This document shows positions 1 through 5,625 of a stretch of DNA of 5,625 nucleotides, piece after piece. The stretch is from Verrucomicrobiales bacterium. Its GTDB lineage: Bacteria; Verrucomicrobiota; Verrucomicrobiia; Limisphaerales; UBA9464. The notes under the pieces were generated by a model. The model saw nothing but the letters and a program-made list of their open reading frames with translations. It searched no databases and was not told the origin of the DNA. The stretch is taken from the NCBI GenBank assembly GCA_003445095.1, contig DLVS01000809.1, positions 459 to 6,083 of the forward strand, read 5' to 3'. The position numbers and the translations under genes are program-made. Numbering within the stretch: the stretch's first letter is position 1; each line of letters starts with the position of its first letter.

Positions 1-1
1 A

Positions 2-208
2 TGGACGCGGCCCGCGGCGGCGGTGAACGCGAGGAAGCGCCGGCTGCTCTCACTGACGGCACAGGATTATTTGCGGCGGCTGCCTGACCCTCGGGTCAAA
101 TGGCGATTCGATGTCGTGGAAGTTTTACTCGAAGACGACGCCGTTCACGAGATTCGACATTTAGTGAATGCGTTCCCCTTGGACACACGACGTCCGCGAC
201 GGTGGTAA
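2..208 (+). CDS. YraN/UPF0102 family endonuclease-like protein, C-terminal part (5' end outside window)
   Basis: The frame is open from the window edge and reads WTRPAAAVNARKRRLLSL, then AQDYL, then RFDVVEVL, and ends in a HLVNAF motif followed by a short basic tail and TAA. The order of motifs (RP..AV...K.rRL, A..YL, RFDVV, i.h..NAF) is the C-terminal half of the UPF0102/YraN family. These are small proteins of about 120 residues with a restriction-endonuclease-like fold, so roughly half is missing upstream. The family is widely conserved, often beside rnhB or rsmI genes, and its role in DNA metabolism or recombination is poorly defined. A GTG at 23 lies inside the conserved part and should not be taken as the start; the ATG at position 1 is in another frame. 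The gene appears intact up to its natural stop, and the adjacent minus-strand remnant begins only about 6 nt beyond it. Confidence 0.85.
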   Translation, partial: WTRPAAAVNARKRRLLSLTAQDYLRRLPDPRVKWRFDVVEVLLEDDAVHEIRHLVNAFPLDTRRPRRW

Positions 209-213
209 TGGCG

Positions 214-432
214 AATTGCCACCCAGACGTCGAGGTCGGTGGTGGGCCGAACATATCCGTAGTGCGCGACGGCATGGCCGCCCATGAGCAGATACTCAAC
301 GCCAGCGTCGTTTAGTGAGATTAGGAAGTCGCGGAAGTCGTCGCTGAGATGCCTCGGGTCCATAGGTGTATTGGCGGAGAAACTCCAGGTGTTGGAGGCG
401 TTCGGAAGGCGTCCGTGAACTCCACTAAGCAT
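214..432 (-). pseudogene. Truncated nucleotidyltransferase (MNT / AbiEii-like, DUF6036-type), N-terminal fragment
   Basis: From the ATG at 363 the frame reads MDPRHLSDDFRDFLISL, then VEYLLMGGHAVAHYG, then TTDLDVWVAI. This is the N-terminal core of small nucleotidyltransferases: the GG motif on the first helix and the DxD metal pair (the two Asp of DLD). Recognisable sequence ends at about 214. The frame then runs on for about 22 unrelated basic residues across the antisense of the yraN end and stops at 145. The rest of the fold, including the third carboxylate and about 100 further residues normal for the family, is absent, so the protein cannot be a complete enzyme. Two starts are possible: the ATG at 432, which has an excellent Shine-Dalgarno sequence but adds 23 residues unlike the family, and the ATG at 363, which matches where homologues begin. 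Homologues usually follow a small partner gene, as here. I call it a decayed gene; the family assignment rests on motif recognition. Confidence 0.65.
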
Positions 433-499
433 CGTCAGCCTCCTCCGCTTCCTGAACAGAACGGAAGCGCCGGATCGTGGGCTGGATGACGCGTGGCAT
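296..499 (-). pseudogene. Small partner (antitoxin-like) gene of the nucleotidyltransferase, interrupted by an in-frame TAG
   Basis: From the ATG at 499 the frame gives 24 residues beginning MPRVIQPTIRRFRS and ending QEAEEADDA, then meets TAG at 425-427. The same frame continues without a shift as WSSRTPSERLQHLEFLRQ, then YTYGPEASQRRLPR, ending at TGA 298-296, for 67 codons plus the stop. The pattern EAEEAD, aromatic, S.TP.ERL..LE.LR, YG, RL.R is what I remember for small proteins of about 65-70 residues encoded just upstream of MNT/DUF6036-type nucleotidyltransferases. In these the codon after ADxA/E is normally Tyr. A Tyr codon (TAT or TAC) becomes TAG by one base change, so this looks like a nonsense mutation in a once-functional gene. 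The C-terminal part overlaps the nucleotidyltransferase frame. No ribosome binding site is evident before 499. Whether the partner acted as an antitoxin is an inference from gene order. Confidence 0.5.
439..446 (-). promoter_or_regulatory. Strong Shine-Dalgarno (GGAGGAGG) ahead of the ATG at 432
   Basis: On the minus strand GGAGGAGG lies 6 nt before an ATG at 432-430, in the frame of the nucleotidyltransferase fragment. The premature TAG of the upstream frame (427-425) falls just 2 nt after this ATG, so termination and re-initiation could be coupled. The GAG GAG codons also encode EE of the partner protein, so the match may be partly fortuitous. Confidence 0.4.
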
Positions 500-617
500 C
501 AAAAAAGGTTTATGAGTCTTGGCTTCGTGAATCAACTATTCTGGGACTGGCGTGCTGTCATCTTGAAACTTCTGAGGCTTGCCGAGCGTTCTTTTGGCGG
601 ACACAACTCCATTCGCC
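500..617. other. Intergenic region between divergent genes, no gene seen
   Basis: This lies between the 5' end of the decayed minus-strand module and the start of the plus-strand phosphatase-like gene, so it should carry divergent promoters. It is richer in A and T than its surroundings, with a run of six A at 501-506. I find no convincing -35/-10 pair for the plus-strand gene. On the minus strand TTGATT followed 17 nt later by TAAACC is only a weak match. The short open frames here are not coding-like. Confidence 0.4.
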
Positions 618-1835
618 ATGAACACCGCCGCGACTTCGATGGACCGCCGAAAGTTTCTCGTGAGTTCGACGGTCGTCGGCGCCGGCCTGCTCGCTCGAGT
701 TCCGCAAGTGCTGGCTGATGTCGACCTCTCCGTCAGGCCCGAATATCGTGGCCCCAATGTCATTTTAATCCGCTGGGGTGGAGGAGCGCGGCGCCGTGAG
801 TCATTGGACCCGAAACACACCTGCGCTCCCTTCCTCACCCACGAACTGACGCAACGTGGCGTGCTCTTTCCGCAGATGGAGATCGACCGGTTCCACGACT
901 ATCAGACCAGTCACGGCGAAGGCACCCTCTACATCCTAACCGGTCAGTACGAACGGTTCCGCGATGTCGCCGAATCGAGGCCAAGTGTCGGGCACAAATT
1001 TCTCGGAGCTCGCTTCGAGGCGCGGGTGCCTACTTTGTTCGAGTATTGCCGCGAGGCATTCAAGGTGCCGGCCCACCAAGCGTTGCTGGTTAACGGAGAA
1101 GATCGGGGCGACGAAGAATTCTACAACTTCAGCAACCACCACTTGTTTGGAGTGAACTACCGCTCGCAGACCCTCAGTCTTCGCCGCTACAAGACGTGGC
1201 TGCTCCAACAGCAGTTGGCGGCGGGAAAGTTCGACGGACGAGCGCTGGCTGAGAAGCAAAAGCAACTGCACGAATTTCAATCACTCGACTACCGCGTTGA
1301 TAAGGAAACGGGCCAAGGCAAACCGATCGAGCAATTCTGGGCCAGCTGGCGAGAGTACTATGGTGAGTCGGGCCTGGTGAACCCGCGCGGTGACCGCTTG
1401 CTTACCGAATTGACCCTTCGCGCGATCCGTGAGCTCCGTCCCCGACTCACGATGGTCAATTACCAAGATTGCGATTACGTGCACTGGGGTTATCTCGATC
1501 ACTACACGCGGGGCCTCGCCATCATGGATGCGGAAGTGAAACGCCTTGTTTCCGTGGTAGAAGCCGATCCGGAATATCGCGACAACACGGTTTGGGTGGT
1601 GGTGCCCGACTGCGGTCGAGACGACAACCCGTTCGCGGCGGTCCCGTGCCAGCATCATTTCGGAACGCGGAGCGCGCACGAGATTTTTGCTTTGGTGTTC
1701 GGCAAAGGGATTCCGGTCCGCCAGGTGGTGGATCGAACGGTGAGCCAGATTCAGCTCGCGGCCACGATTGGCCGAATCATGGGCATGAAGACTCCCTTCG
1801 CAGAAAACGCGGTTCTCGAAGAGGTGTTCGCGTGA
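618..1835 (+). CDS. Tat-exported alkaline-phosphatase/sulfatase-superfamily protein, uncharacterised subfamily
   Basis: This gene encodes 405 residues from the ATG at 618; an ATG at 639 (398 residues) is equally possible. Residues 8-34 form a twin-arginine signal: MDRRKFL, a hydrophobic stretch, and AR near the cleavage region ending VLA. Export of a folded protein is therefore expected. The mature part follows the alkaline-phosphatase superfamily order: NVILIRWGGG (47-56), then TSHGEGTLYILTG (97-109) where the nucleophile segment lies. Next come NYQDCDYVHWG (281-291), VVVPDCGRDD (327-336) with D331 as probable metal ligand, and CQHHFGTRSAHE (344-355) with the paired His and H354. The sulfatase CxPxR signature is absent, so this is not a formylglycine sulfatase. 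The Asp usual in the first strand (xxxDG) is replaced by GGGARRRE. The substrate is unknown and could be a phosphoester or another ester. Upstream TTG or GTG extensions would bury the Tat signal and are not used. Its stop overlaps the next gene by GTGA. Confidence 0.75.
   Translation: MNTAATSMDRRKFLVSSTVVGAGLLARVPQVLADVDLSVRPEYRGPNVILIRWGGGARRRESLDPKHTCAPFLTHELTQRGVLFPQMEIDRFHDYQTSHGEGTLYILTGQYERFRDVAESRPSVGHKFLGARFEARVPTLFEYCREAFKVPAHQALLVNGEDRGDEEFYNFSNHHLFGVNYRSQTLSLRRYKTWLLQQQLAAGKFDGRALAEKQKQLHEFQSLDYRVDKETGQGKPIEQFWASWREYYGESGLVNPRGDRLLTELTLRAIRELRPRLTMVNYQDCDYVHWGYLDHYTRGLAIMDAEVKRLVSVVEADPEYRDNTVWVVVPDCGRDDNPFAAVPCQHHFGTRSAHEIFALVFGKGIPVRQVVDRTVSQIQLAATIGRIMGMKTPFAENAVLEEVFA
1819..1824 (+). 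promoter_or_regulatory. Internal ribosome binding site (AAGAGG) for the membrane protein gene
   Basis: AAGAGG lies 7 nt before the GTG at 1832, inside the last codons of the preceding gene. It supports the GTG as the true start rather than the much longer open frame that extends upstream to 1469, and it points to translational coupling. Confidence 0.5.
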
Positions 1836-3148
1836 AATCTGGGGAGTCAAACTTGTCGGATCAGCCGCTTCCGTCGACCACGGTCGAATCGCTCGGTGAG
1901 GCTTCAAGTGCCGCGCAAAAAGGGCCGGGAAGCTCGCTCGTACGTCGCGGAGTCTTCGGTCTGTGGAAACTTTGGTTCGGGTCAGTCCTGAGCACGTTTC
2001 TCTTATTGAGCGTGGTCGTGGTGGGATGGGCGACTCGGGCTGCGCAGCGGGAAACGCTTCGAAGTTGGTGGCGCCGGAGTCCACTGCGAAATCGCGGCGG
2101 CTCGTTCGCTGCGTTCGTTCAGGCCGATCCCCGCACCGCCGAGCACGAGTCGTGGCCGAACTGGATCCTGGGGGCACACGTTGTTCTCGAGTCGCCGAGC
2201 TCGCGTTTTCGCCGTGGTCTCCGGCGAGCGTTCGGTGGATTTGCCCACAATCTGTGCATCGGGTTGCCGATGGCGTTCAATACGGCGGTTTTGACGTTGC
2301 CGGGCTGTTTGTTGTGGGCGGTCGCCTGGTTTGCGGGTTGGCAGAATTCTTTCAACAAAGGGTACGAACACGCTTGGTTCGGGCCTTCGATTTTCATCCT
2401 CGGAATGCTGCTCTTCACCGGAGCGATGGCCTACGTGCCATTGGCCCAAGCTCGCCAAGCCAGCACCGGCGATTGGCGGCGGTTTTATGATTTTCGACTC
2501 GTCTGGCGGCTCGTGCGTCGTCATTGGCTCGCCAGTGTAGGATTGGCCATCGTTTGGGCCGGGGCGACGGGCGTGGTTTTGGTGCTCAAACTTTTTCCGG
2601 CGTTGGCCCAATATGTGCCACGGCTCGCCGAGGTTTCGCCGGCTGAAGCGCTCACGATTTCGGAACGTTTTTTCGGCATAATGGCCCTCGCGCTGTTTCC
2701 TTTGTTCGTCGCCTTGCGACTCTTGGCAGCTCGCGTTTATGCCAAAGCGGTCCGCTCGGGAGTGCAAGCGGGGGTGGTGACCGAGGACGATTTGGGAGAA
2801 TTCGAATGGCACGCATTGCGGCGCCTCGAGTTACTCAGCCCGCGACGGGAACCCGAACCGCGAAGGTTAGTGCGGCTGGCCCGTTGGCTCGCGACGCGCA
2901 CGGGGCAACTATCGGCCGGGGCCGCGGTCTTTGCCATTTGGTTCGGCCTTTCTTTCCTGATCGTGGTCGCGGAGTTTTTCTGCAAAACGGAGTTCGGCCG
3001 CGGCTGGTGGAATCAGCCCATGATCCAACTGCCGTGGTTCGACTACACGCCGAACCGACTGCGTGAGGCTGCCCACGCGGAAGCTGAAACCATGGAGAGT
3101 TATCCGGTGCGGCCGGCGCCGGCAGTACCCGTCGATCCGGGTCGCTGA
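1832..3148 (+). CDS. Polytopic membrane protein of unknown function, coupled to the Tat-exported phosphatase-like gene
   Basis: This gene encodes 438 residues from the GTG at 1832, which overlaps the upstream stop as GTGA; AAGAGG lies 7 nt before. I do not recognise a named family. The N-terminal 40 residues are polar, rich in Ser, Gly and Gln, and probably cytoplasmic. About six hydrophobic segments are visible: 48-68 (SVLSTFLLLSVVVVGW), 143-170 (LPMAFNTAVLTLPGCLLWAV), 185-205, 233-256, 279-300 and 361-381. Between segments 3 and 4 a YDFRLVWRLVRRHW stretch is basic and aromatic. Segment 5 is followed by a charged loop of about 55 residues (EDDLGEFEWHALRRLE). The C-terminus ends in an aromatic region (GWWNQP, PWFDYTPNRLREA) and a Pro-rich tail. 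No catalytic motif, transporter signature or ATP-binding site is visible. Coupling to an exported phosphatase-like protein suggests a joint envelope role, possibly anchoring it or presenting its substrate; this is inference. A longer in-frame extension to 1469 lies antiparallel in codon terms to nothing known and is arginine- and glycine-rich, as expected for a shadow of the upstream gene. Confidence 0.8.
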   Translation: MKSGESNLSDQPLPSTTVESLGEASSAAQKGPGSSLVRRGVFGLWKLWFGSVLSTFLLLSVVVVGWATRAAQRETLRSWWRRSPLRNRGGSFAAFVQADPRTAEHESWPNWILGAHVVLESPSSRFRRGLRRAFGGFAHNLCIGLPMAFNTAVLTLPGCLLWAVAWFAGWQNSFNKGYEHAWFGPSIFILGMLLFTGAMAYVPLAQARQASTGDWRRFYDFRLVWRLVRRHWLASVGLAIVWAGATGVVLVLKLFPALAQYVPRLAEVSPAEALTISERFFGIMALALFPLFVALRLLAARVYAKAVRSGVQAGVVTEDDLGEFEWHALRRLELLSPRREPEPRRLVRLARWLATRTGQLSAGAAVFAIWFGLSFLIVVAEFFCKTEFGRGWWNQPMIQLPWFDYTPNRLREAAHAEAETMESYPVRPAPAVPVDPGR

Positions 3149-3168
3149 TGACACAACAGTCCGGTCAA

Positions 3169-3192
3169 GCTCAGCCGCGCGACTCACTGAGC
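3169..3192. terminator. Possible weak hairpin between convergent genes
   Basis: GCTCAG (3169-3174) and CTGAGC (3187-3192) form a perfect 6-bp inverted repeat with a 12-nt loop. It starts 20 nt after the stop of the membrane protein gene and overlaps the last codons and stop of the convergent lipoprotein gene. The position suits a bidirectional terminator, but there is no T-run on either side and the stem is short, so chance is quite possible. Confidence 0.22.
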
Positions 3193-3702
3193 ATTCGCGC
3201 CGCCGAGAGTATTCTGCACTTCGGCCAGATTGACCATGCCTTCACGCGTCGCTTGGTAAGTCTTCGGCCGGCCGTCGTGCTTTACGTAAATCGAGCCGGC
3301 CAAACGGTAGCTGACTTGGTTCGATTTCAGCACGCTATAGAGTGAACCCACCAGGCGGAAGGTGCTGACATGAACGGGCACCGAGACCGTGGCGGATGCG
3401 AGTCGATCAATCTGCAGCGTTTCGTTGGAGAGACCTTGGCCCACGTAAATGTCGTTCAAGTAAACCTTGTAGGCGCCGCCTTCGATGGTCAGGGGATAGG
3501 GCGAAGCGTTTTCGAGGCGAATGACGAAGTTGAGTGGAGCATCGCCGACGCCGCCTCCCTGGCCGGGAGTCACGTTCGAAAGCATGATATCAAGAGGCGG
3601 TTCACCTTGGAAAGTCGCGCAGCCGTTCATTAACAAAGCCGCGAGGGCGATCAGAAGAATCGGTGGGAAGAAGAGGAAACAGAGCAAACGTTGGGTGCGC
3701 AC
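3184..3702 (-). CDS. Small lipoprotein-like protein with a LEA14/WHy (water stress and hypersensitive response) type domain
   Basis: This gene encodes 172 residues from a GTG at 3702. An in-frame TGA lies three codons upstream, so no longer start exists, and GAGG sits 4 nt before the GTG. The N-terminus is basic (MRTQR), followed by a hydrophobic stretch 6-25 and LMNGC, with Cys28 as candidate lipidation site. This lipobox is imperfect because Asn at -2 is unusual, so a plain membrane anchor is the alternative. From about residue 37 the protein reads PLDIMLSNVTP, FVIRLENASPYPLTIEGG, YKVYLNDIYVGQGLSNET, then ATVSVPVHVS. This is the pattern of the WHy/LEA_2 beta-sandwich: F.v.leNpspyPl.i.g..y.vylNg..vGqG. 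The domain is a fibronectin-like beta fold without known catalytic residues, and bacterial members are secreted or lipoproteins of undefined function. It converges with the membrane protein gene, with 35 nt between the stops, and lies 121 nt downstream of the hydrolase gene on the same strand. Confidence 0.78.
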   Translation of the reverse strand: MRTQRLLCFLFFPPILLIALAALLMNGCATFQGEPPLDIMLSNVTPGQGGGVGDAPLNFVIRLENASPYPLTIEGGAYKVYLNDIYVGQGLSNETLQIDRLASATVSVPVHVSTFRLVGSLYSVLKSNQVSYRLAGSIYVKHDGRPKTYQATREGMVNLAEVQNTLGGANAQ

Positions 3703-3823
3703 GTCGCCTCATAGTGGATGGGCTGGAATGAGGTAGCCATGCGAAAAGGGCGGCGGAAATCTGCGTCTCGATATCACCCAAAGTCTGCCGAACGAGTCGC
3801 CGCGAGACGAAGGCAATTCTCAA

Positions 3824-5431
3824 CTAAGCCAACTCCGCTGAGTTTGCCACATCCCTCGACCGGCTTAAGAGCCAGTCGCACGATTGAGCAAAGACCTCGG
3901 GGTCATCGTGGGACCGAGAATGCGAAAGTTGTTCTCCTTGTACTTGAGTACGCAGCTGGGTCACCGACCACGTCCCCAGAGGTGAGGATTCAGCCGTGAG
4001 GTCAAGGTACGGGCCGGCCAAAGGAAGGGTCCAACCGCATGGGAGGACTCCCAACGCCATCGCGACGGAAAACGGAATAGAGGCGAAGTTTACGGCGAGG
4101 GCTAACACCGCCGGAGCCCCATATCCGAAAGCAACGGCGGCCCCGAACCACCGCGCCCCTTCACTTTGCGCGTCCAGCAGAGCAAGGACCACAAATGGCA
4201 CATAAGGTAGGACTGAGCTTCGAACCTGTTTACAAAGTTCTTCTGCCCAGTTCAACGGAGCTGTATCAAGACGGTTACTTCCCAACGGGCGTACGCCATT
4301 GTTGGCATCGCGCAAAAGCCCGCCAACCCTACCGACTAACGGGCGGAGGCTTATAGATCGGCCCTCCGATTGATCTTTGCTGCCAGAGGCGGAAGGATCT
4401 GATTCAGCCAAAGCGGAATATGAAGTCTTCCTATTCATCACCTCCAAGTAGGCTTTCGTCCATTCTGCTTCCCGAGCCCTGACTCCAAAGTAGTCAATGG
4501 ATTTCAACGTACGCTGCAGAACCTTAACAATGCGACTACTTAGCAGGTTCCAAAACAGCGCTACGAAAACCCCGGCGACCCGCAATCCAGAAATGGTTGC
4601 CGCCGCCTCGTCGGCTGAGGTTCGTATTATCGCTAATTGTGGGGCCTTGAGACGCGTGTCGGGCATAGTGTCGCAAACGGCCTTCGCATAAGACTGCATC
4701 AACCTTCCTATGGACGTCCCCACCGCGAGAATACCGGCGACAATTGTGGTTGTGAGAATACCGGGGAGCCCCCAAGCGCGGCCATTACCCAGCGCTGCGC
4801 CTAACGCAAACACACAAATTCCGGCGAAACTAGCGGCGGCTAGGCCATCGACCAGGCTGAGGGGAAAACGGGGTTCAATCACCTTCGCGTCCAGAAACGG
4901 CGTCCCAAGGGTGACCACTCCGAGCATCCTGCCGGCCAGCCGATCGTCAGCGAGTGCGGTGAGCGCGATATTGCCGCCATGACTATGTGCAATGATGGCG
5001 TGGTGCGCTGATGGATATCGAGCGATGAGGGCGTGCAGGTGGTGCCGGAGCGATGAACTAGCCTCCTGTCGGGCTCTGGCGCTGTTCGATCCCGACCAGC
5101 GAAACGGTTCAATGCGTGTTTCCCCCAACCTCGTCCGAAGCATCAGACCGAACGGAGAGCCGGGGCAAATCCACCTTGTCCTCCGGGCAAATGTACCATG
5201 CACCATAGTTACCACGAATCGAGGATTCTCAGGCTGATCCACCTTGGGGCACCAGAGGTCGGGAGGAGTGGGAGGCACGGCCGGAGCAACCTGTTGTCGG
5301 GAAACTCGTGGATCCGCAAGACCGATCTTTGTGCGGAGTCCGCCGTGAAGGTTCACCTGCCCGTCTAACGGACACACTGGAAGCGTGTTTCGTAAAAGGT
5401 GCCGCTGCGGGCTTTGTGCCGGCTTAACCAT
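3824..5431 (-). CDS. Alpha/beta-hydrolase (lipase/esterase-like) with membrane-spanning insertions
   Basis: This gene encodes 535 residues from the ATG at 5431. The start is uncertain: no ribosome binding site is obvious, and residues 1-68 are Pro-rich and unlike a domain. The hydrolase core begins at RFVVTMVHGTFARRTRW (71-87), where VHGTF is the oxyanion-hole strand. FRWSGSNS (110-117) follows, then IIAHSHGGNIAL (146-157) with the nucleophile Ser150 in an A-H-S-H-G elbow, and VVTLGTPF (172-179). Candidate acid Asp274 lies in IIRTSADEAA and candidate base His504 in QLSHSRSHDDPEVF. The triad members beyond Ser are inferred from family patterns. Hydrophobic stretches at about 193-213, 219-243 and 280-298 surround the acid, and 404-421 and 425-470 precede the His, so the fold appears threaded with membrane segments. 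A hydrophilic, Ser-rich linker lies at 338-365. The substrate is unknown; a membrane lipid or acyl ester is plausible. The gene ends with TAG and is followed on the same strand by the lipoprotein gene after 121 nt. Confidence 0.78.
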   Translation of the reverse strand: MVKPAQSPQRHLLRNTLPVCPLDGQVNLHGGLRTKIGLADPRVSRQQVAPAVPPTPPDLWCPKVDQPENPRFVVTMVHGTFARRTRWICPGSPFGLMLRTRLGETRIEPFRWSGSNSARARQEASSSLRHHLHALIARYPSAHHAIIAHSHGGNIALTALADDRLAGRMLGVVTLGTPFLDAKVIEPRFPLSLVDGLAAASFAGICVFALGAALGNGRAWGLPGILTTTIVAGILAVGTSIGRLMQSYAKAVCDTMPDTRLKAPQLAIIRTSADEAAATISGLRVAGVFVALFWNLLSSRIVKVLQRTLKSIDYFGVRAREAEWTKAYLEVMNRKTSYSALAESDPSASGSKDQSEGRSISLRPLVGRVGGLLRDANNGVRPLGSNRLDTAPLNWAEELCKQVRSSVLPYVPFVVLALLDAQSEGARWFGAAVAFGYGAPAVLALAVNFASIPFSVAMALGVLPCGWTLPLAGPYLDLTAESSPLGTWSVTQLRTQVQGEQLSHSRSHDDPEVFAQSCDWLLSRSRDVANSAELA

Positions 5432-5580
5432 TTATCCGGAATTTGTGATGAATACTCCTCCGCGCCCTTCCGGGGTTGACCTGCTGCGGCCGGATCTTGA
5501 CCTTCGAACTTGTTCCGAGACGGTTCGCTGAAGGTGTCAGTGTCGCCGGAATAATGCGGGTATTCGGACAGTAACGCCAT
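5365..5580 (-). CDS. Possible small protein overlapping the hydrolase 5' end
   Basis: An open frame of 71 codons starts with ATG at 5580 and reads MALLSEYPHYSGDTDTF, then a polar middle (QDPAAAGQPRKGAEEYSSQ) and a basic end (KWLSRHKARSG). It overlaps the hydrolase frame by 67 nt in a different frame. GGTGAGGAG directly abuts the ATG, which is too close for a normal ribosome binding site. I recognise no family. The third codon positions are moderately GC-rich, so coding is possible but not shown. Alternatives are a chance frame in the hydrolase leader, or evidence that the hydrolase start lies downstream of 5431. Confidence 0.27.
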   Translation of the reverse strand: MALLSEYPHYSGDTDTFSEPSRNKFEGQDPAAAGQPRKGAEEYSSQIPDKWLSRHKARSGTFYETRFQCVR

Positions 5581-5625
5581 CTCCTCACCATGAAAACCAC
5601 CTGGCCAGTGCGACGTGACCGAAAC

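Noticed and set aside
1..75. ATG at position 1 as a gene start
   Set aside because: It is out of frame with the conserved YraN sequence, and its frame is Ala/Gly low-complexity and soon ends.
512..718. Plus-strand 68-codon open frame before and into the phosphatase-like gene
   Set aside because: It overlaps the Tat-signal region in another frame and becomes Arg/Ser-rich; no family resemblance.
1469..1831. Upstream extension of the membrane protein frame
   Set aside because: It lies wholly within the phosphatase-like gene, has an Arg/Gly-rich composition, and a coupled GTG with AAGAGG at 1832 gives a better start.
1281..2177. Long minus-strand open frame of 298 codons antisense to the phosphatase-like and membrane protein genes
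   Set aside because: It is Arg-, His- and Pro-rich with no domain pattern and lies opposite two well-supported genes; typical antisense shadow in GC-rich DNA.
2003..2812. Minus-strand open frame of 269 codons opposite the membrane protein gene
   Set aside because: Low-complexity, Arg- and Gln-rich translation with no hydrophobic core or motif; the plus strand shows clear membrane segments.
3764..3809. CGTCTCG ... CGAGACG inverted repeat between the hydrolase and lipoprotein genes
   Set aside because: The arms are 7 bp with a 32-nt loop and no T-run; not a convincing terminator or operator.
3602..3823. Minus-strand 73-codon frame in the gap between hydrolase and lipoprotein genes
   Set aside because: It overlaps the lipoprotein signal region in another frame and shows no motif; its ATG has no clear ribosome binding site.

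Overview
This 5.6 kb stretch of bacterial chromosome is fairly GC-rich. Its flavour suggests Planctomycetota or a related group. That is inferred from three things: a Tat-exported protein of the alkaline-phosphatase/sulfatase superfamily with the GGGxRRRE N-terminal motif, several GTG starts with weak ribosome binding sites, and the style of the small nucleotidyltransferase module. No rRNA, tRNA, CRISPR array, insertion sequence or origin is visible. The genes use TAA, TGA and TAG as stops, so the genetic code looks standard.

Layout. Positions 2-208 (+) hold the C-terminal end of a YraN/UPF0102 endonuclease-like protein, cut by the window edge. Positions 214-499 (-) hold a decayed two-gene module. 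It consists of a small helper or antitoxin-like gene with an in-frame TAG, followed by the N-terminal part of a minimal nucleotidyltransferase whose 3' half has been lost next to yraN. Positions 618-3148 (+) hold a tight two-gene unit: a Tat-signal alkaline-phosphatase-superfamily protein and, overlapping it by GTGA, a polytopic membrane protein of unknown function. Positions 3702-3184 (-) converge on this unit and encode a small lipoprotein or membrane-anchored protein with a LEA14/WHy-type domain. Positions 5431-3824 (-) encode a large alpha/beta-hydrolase whose fold appears interrupted by hydrophobic, probably membrane-spanning insertions. A possible small ORF overlaps its 5' end.

How they fit together. 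The exported phosphatase-like protein and its membrane partner are translationally coupled and probably act together at the cell envelope. The hydrolase and lipoprotein lie on the opposite strand, also look envelope-associated, and may or may not be co-transcribed across a 121-nt gap. The yraN fragment and the module remnant mark an older rearrangement site. I see no strong evidence for a new intact system. The most notable items are the degraded module with its overlapping frames, and the uncharacterised phosphatase-like/membrane pair.
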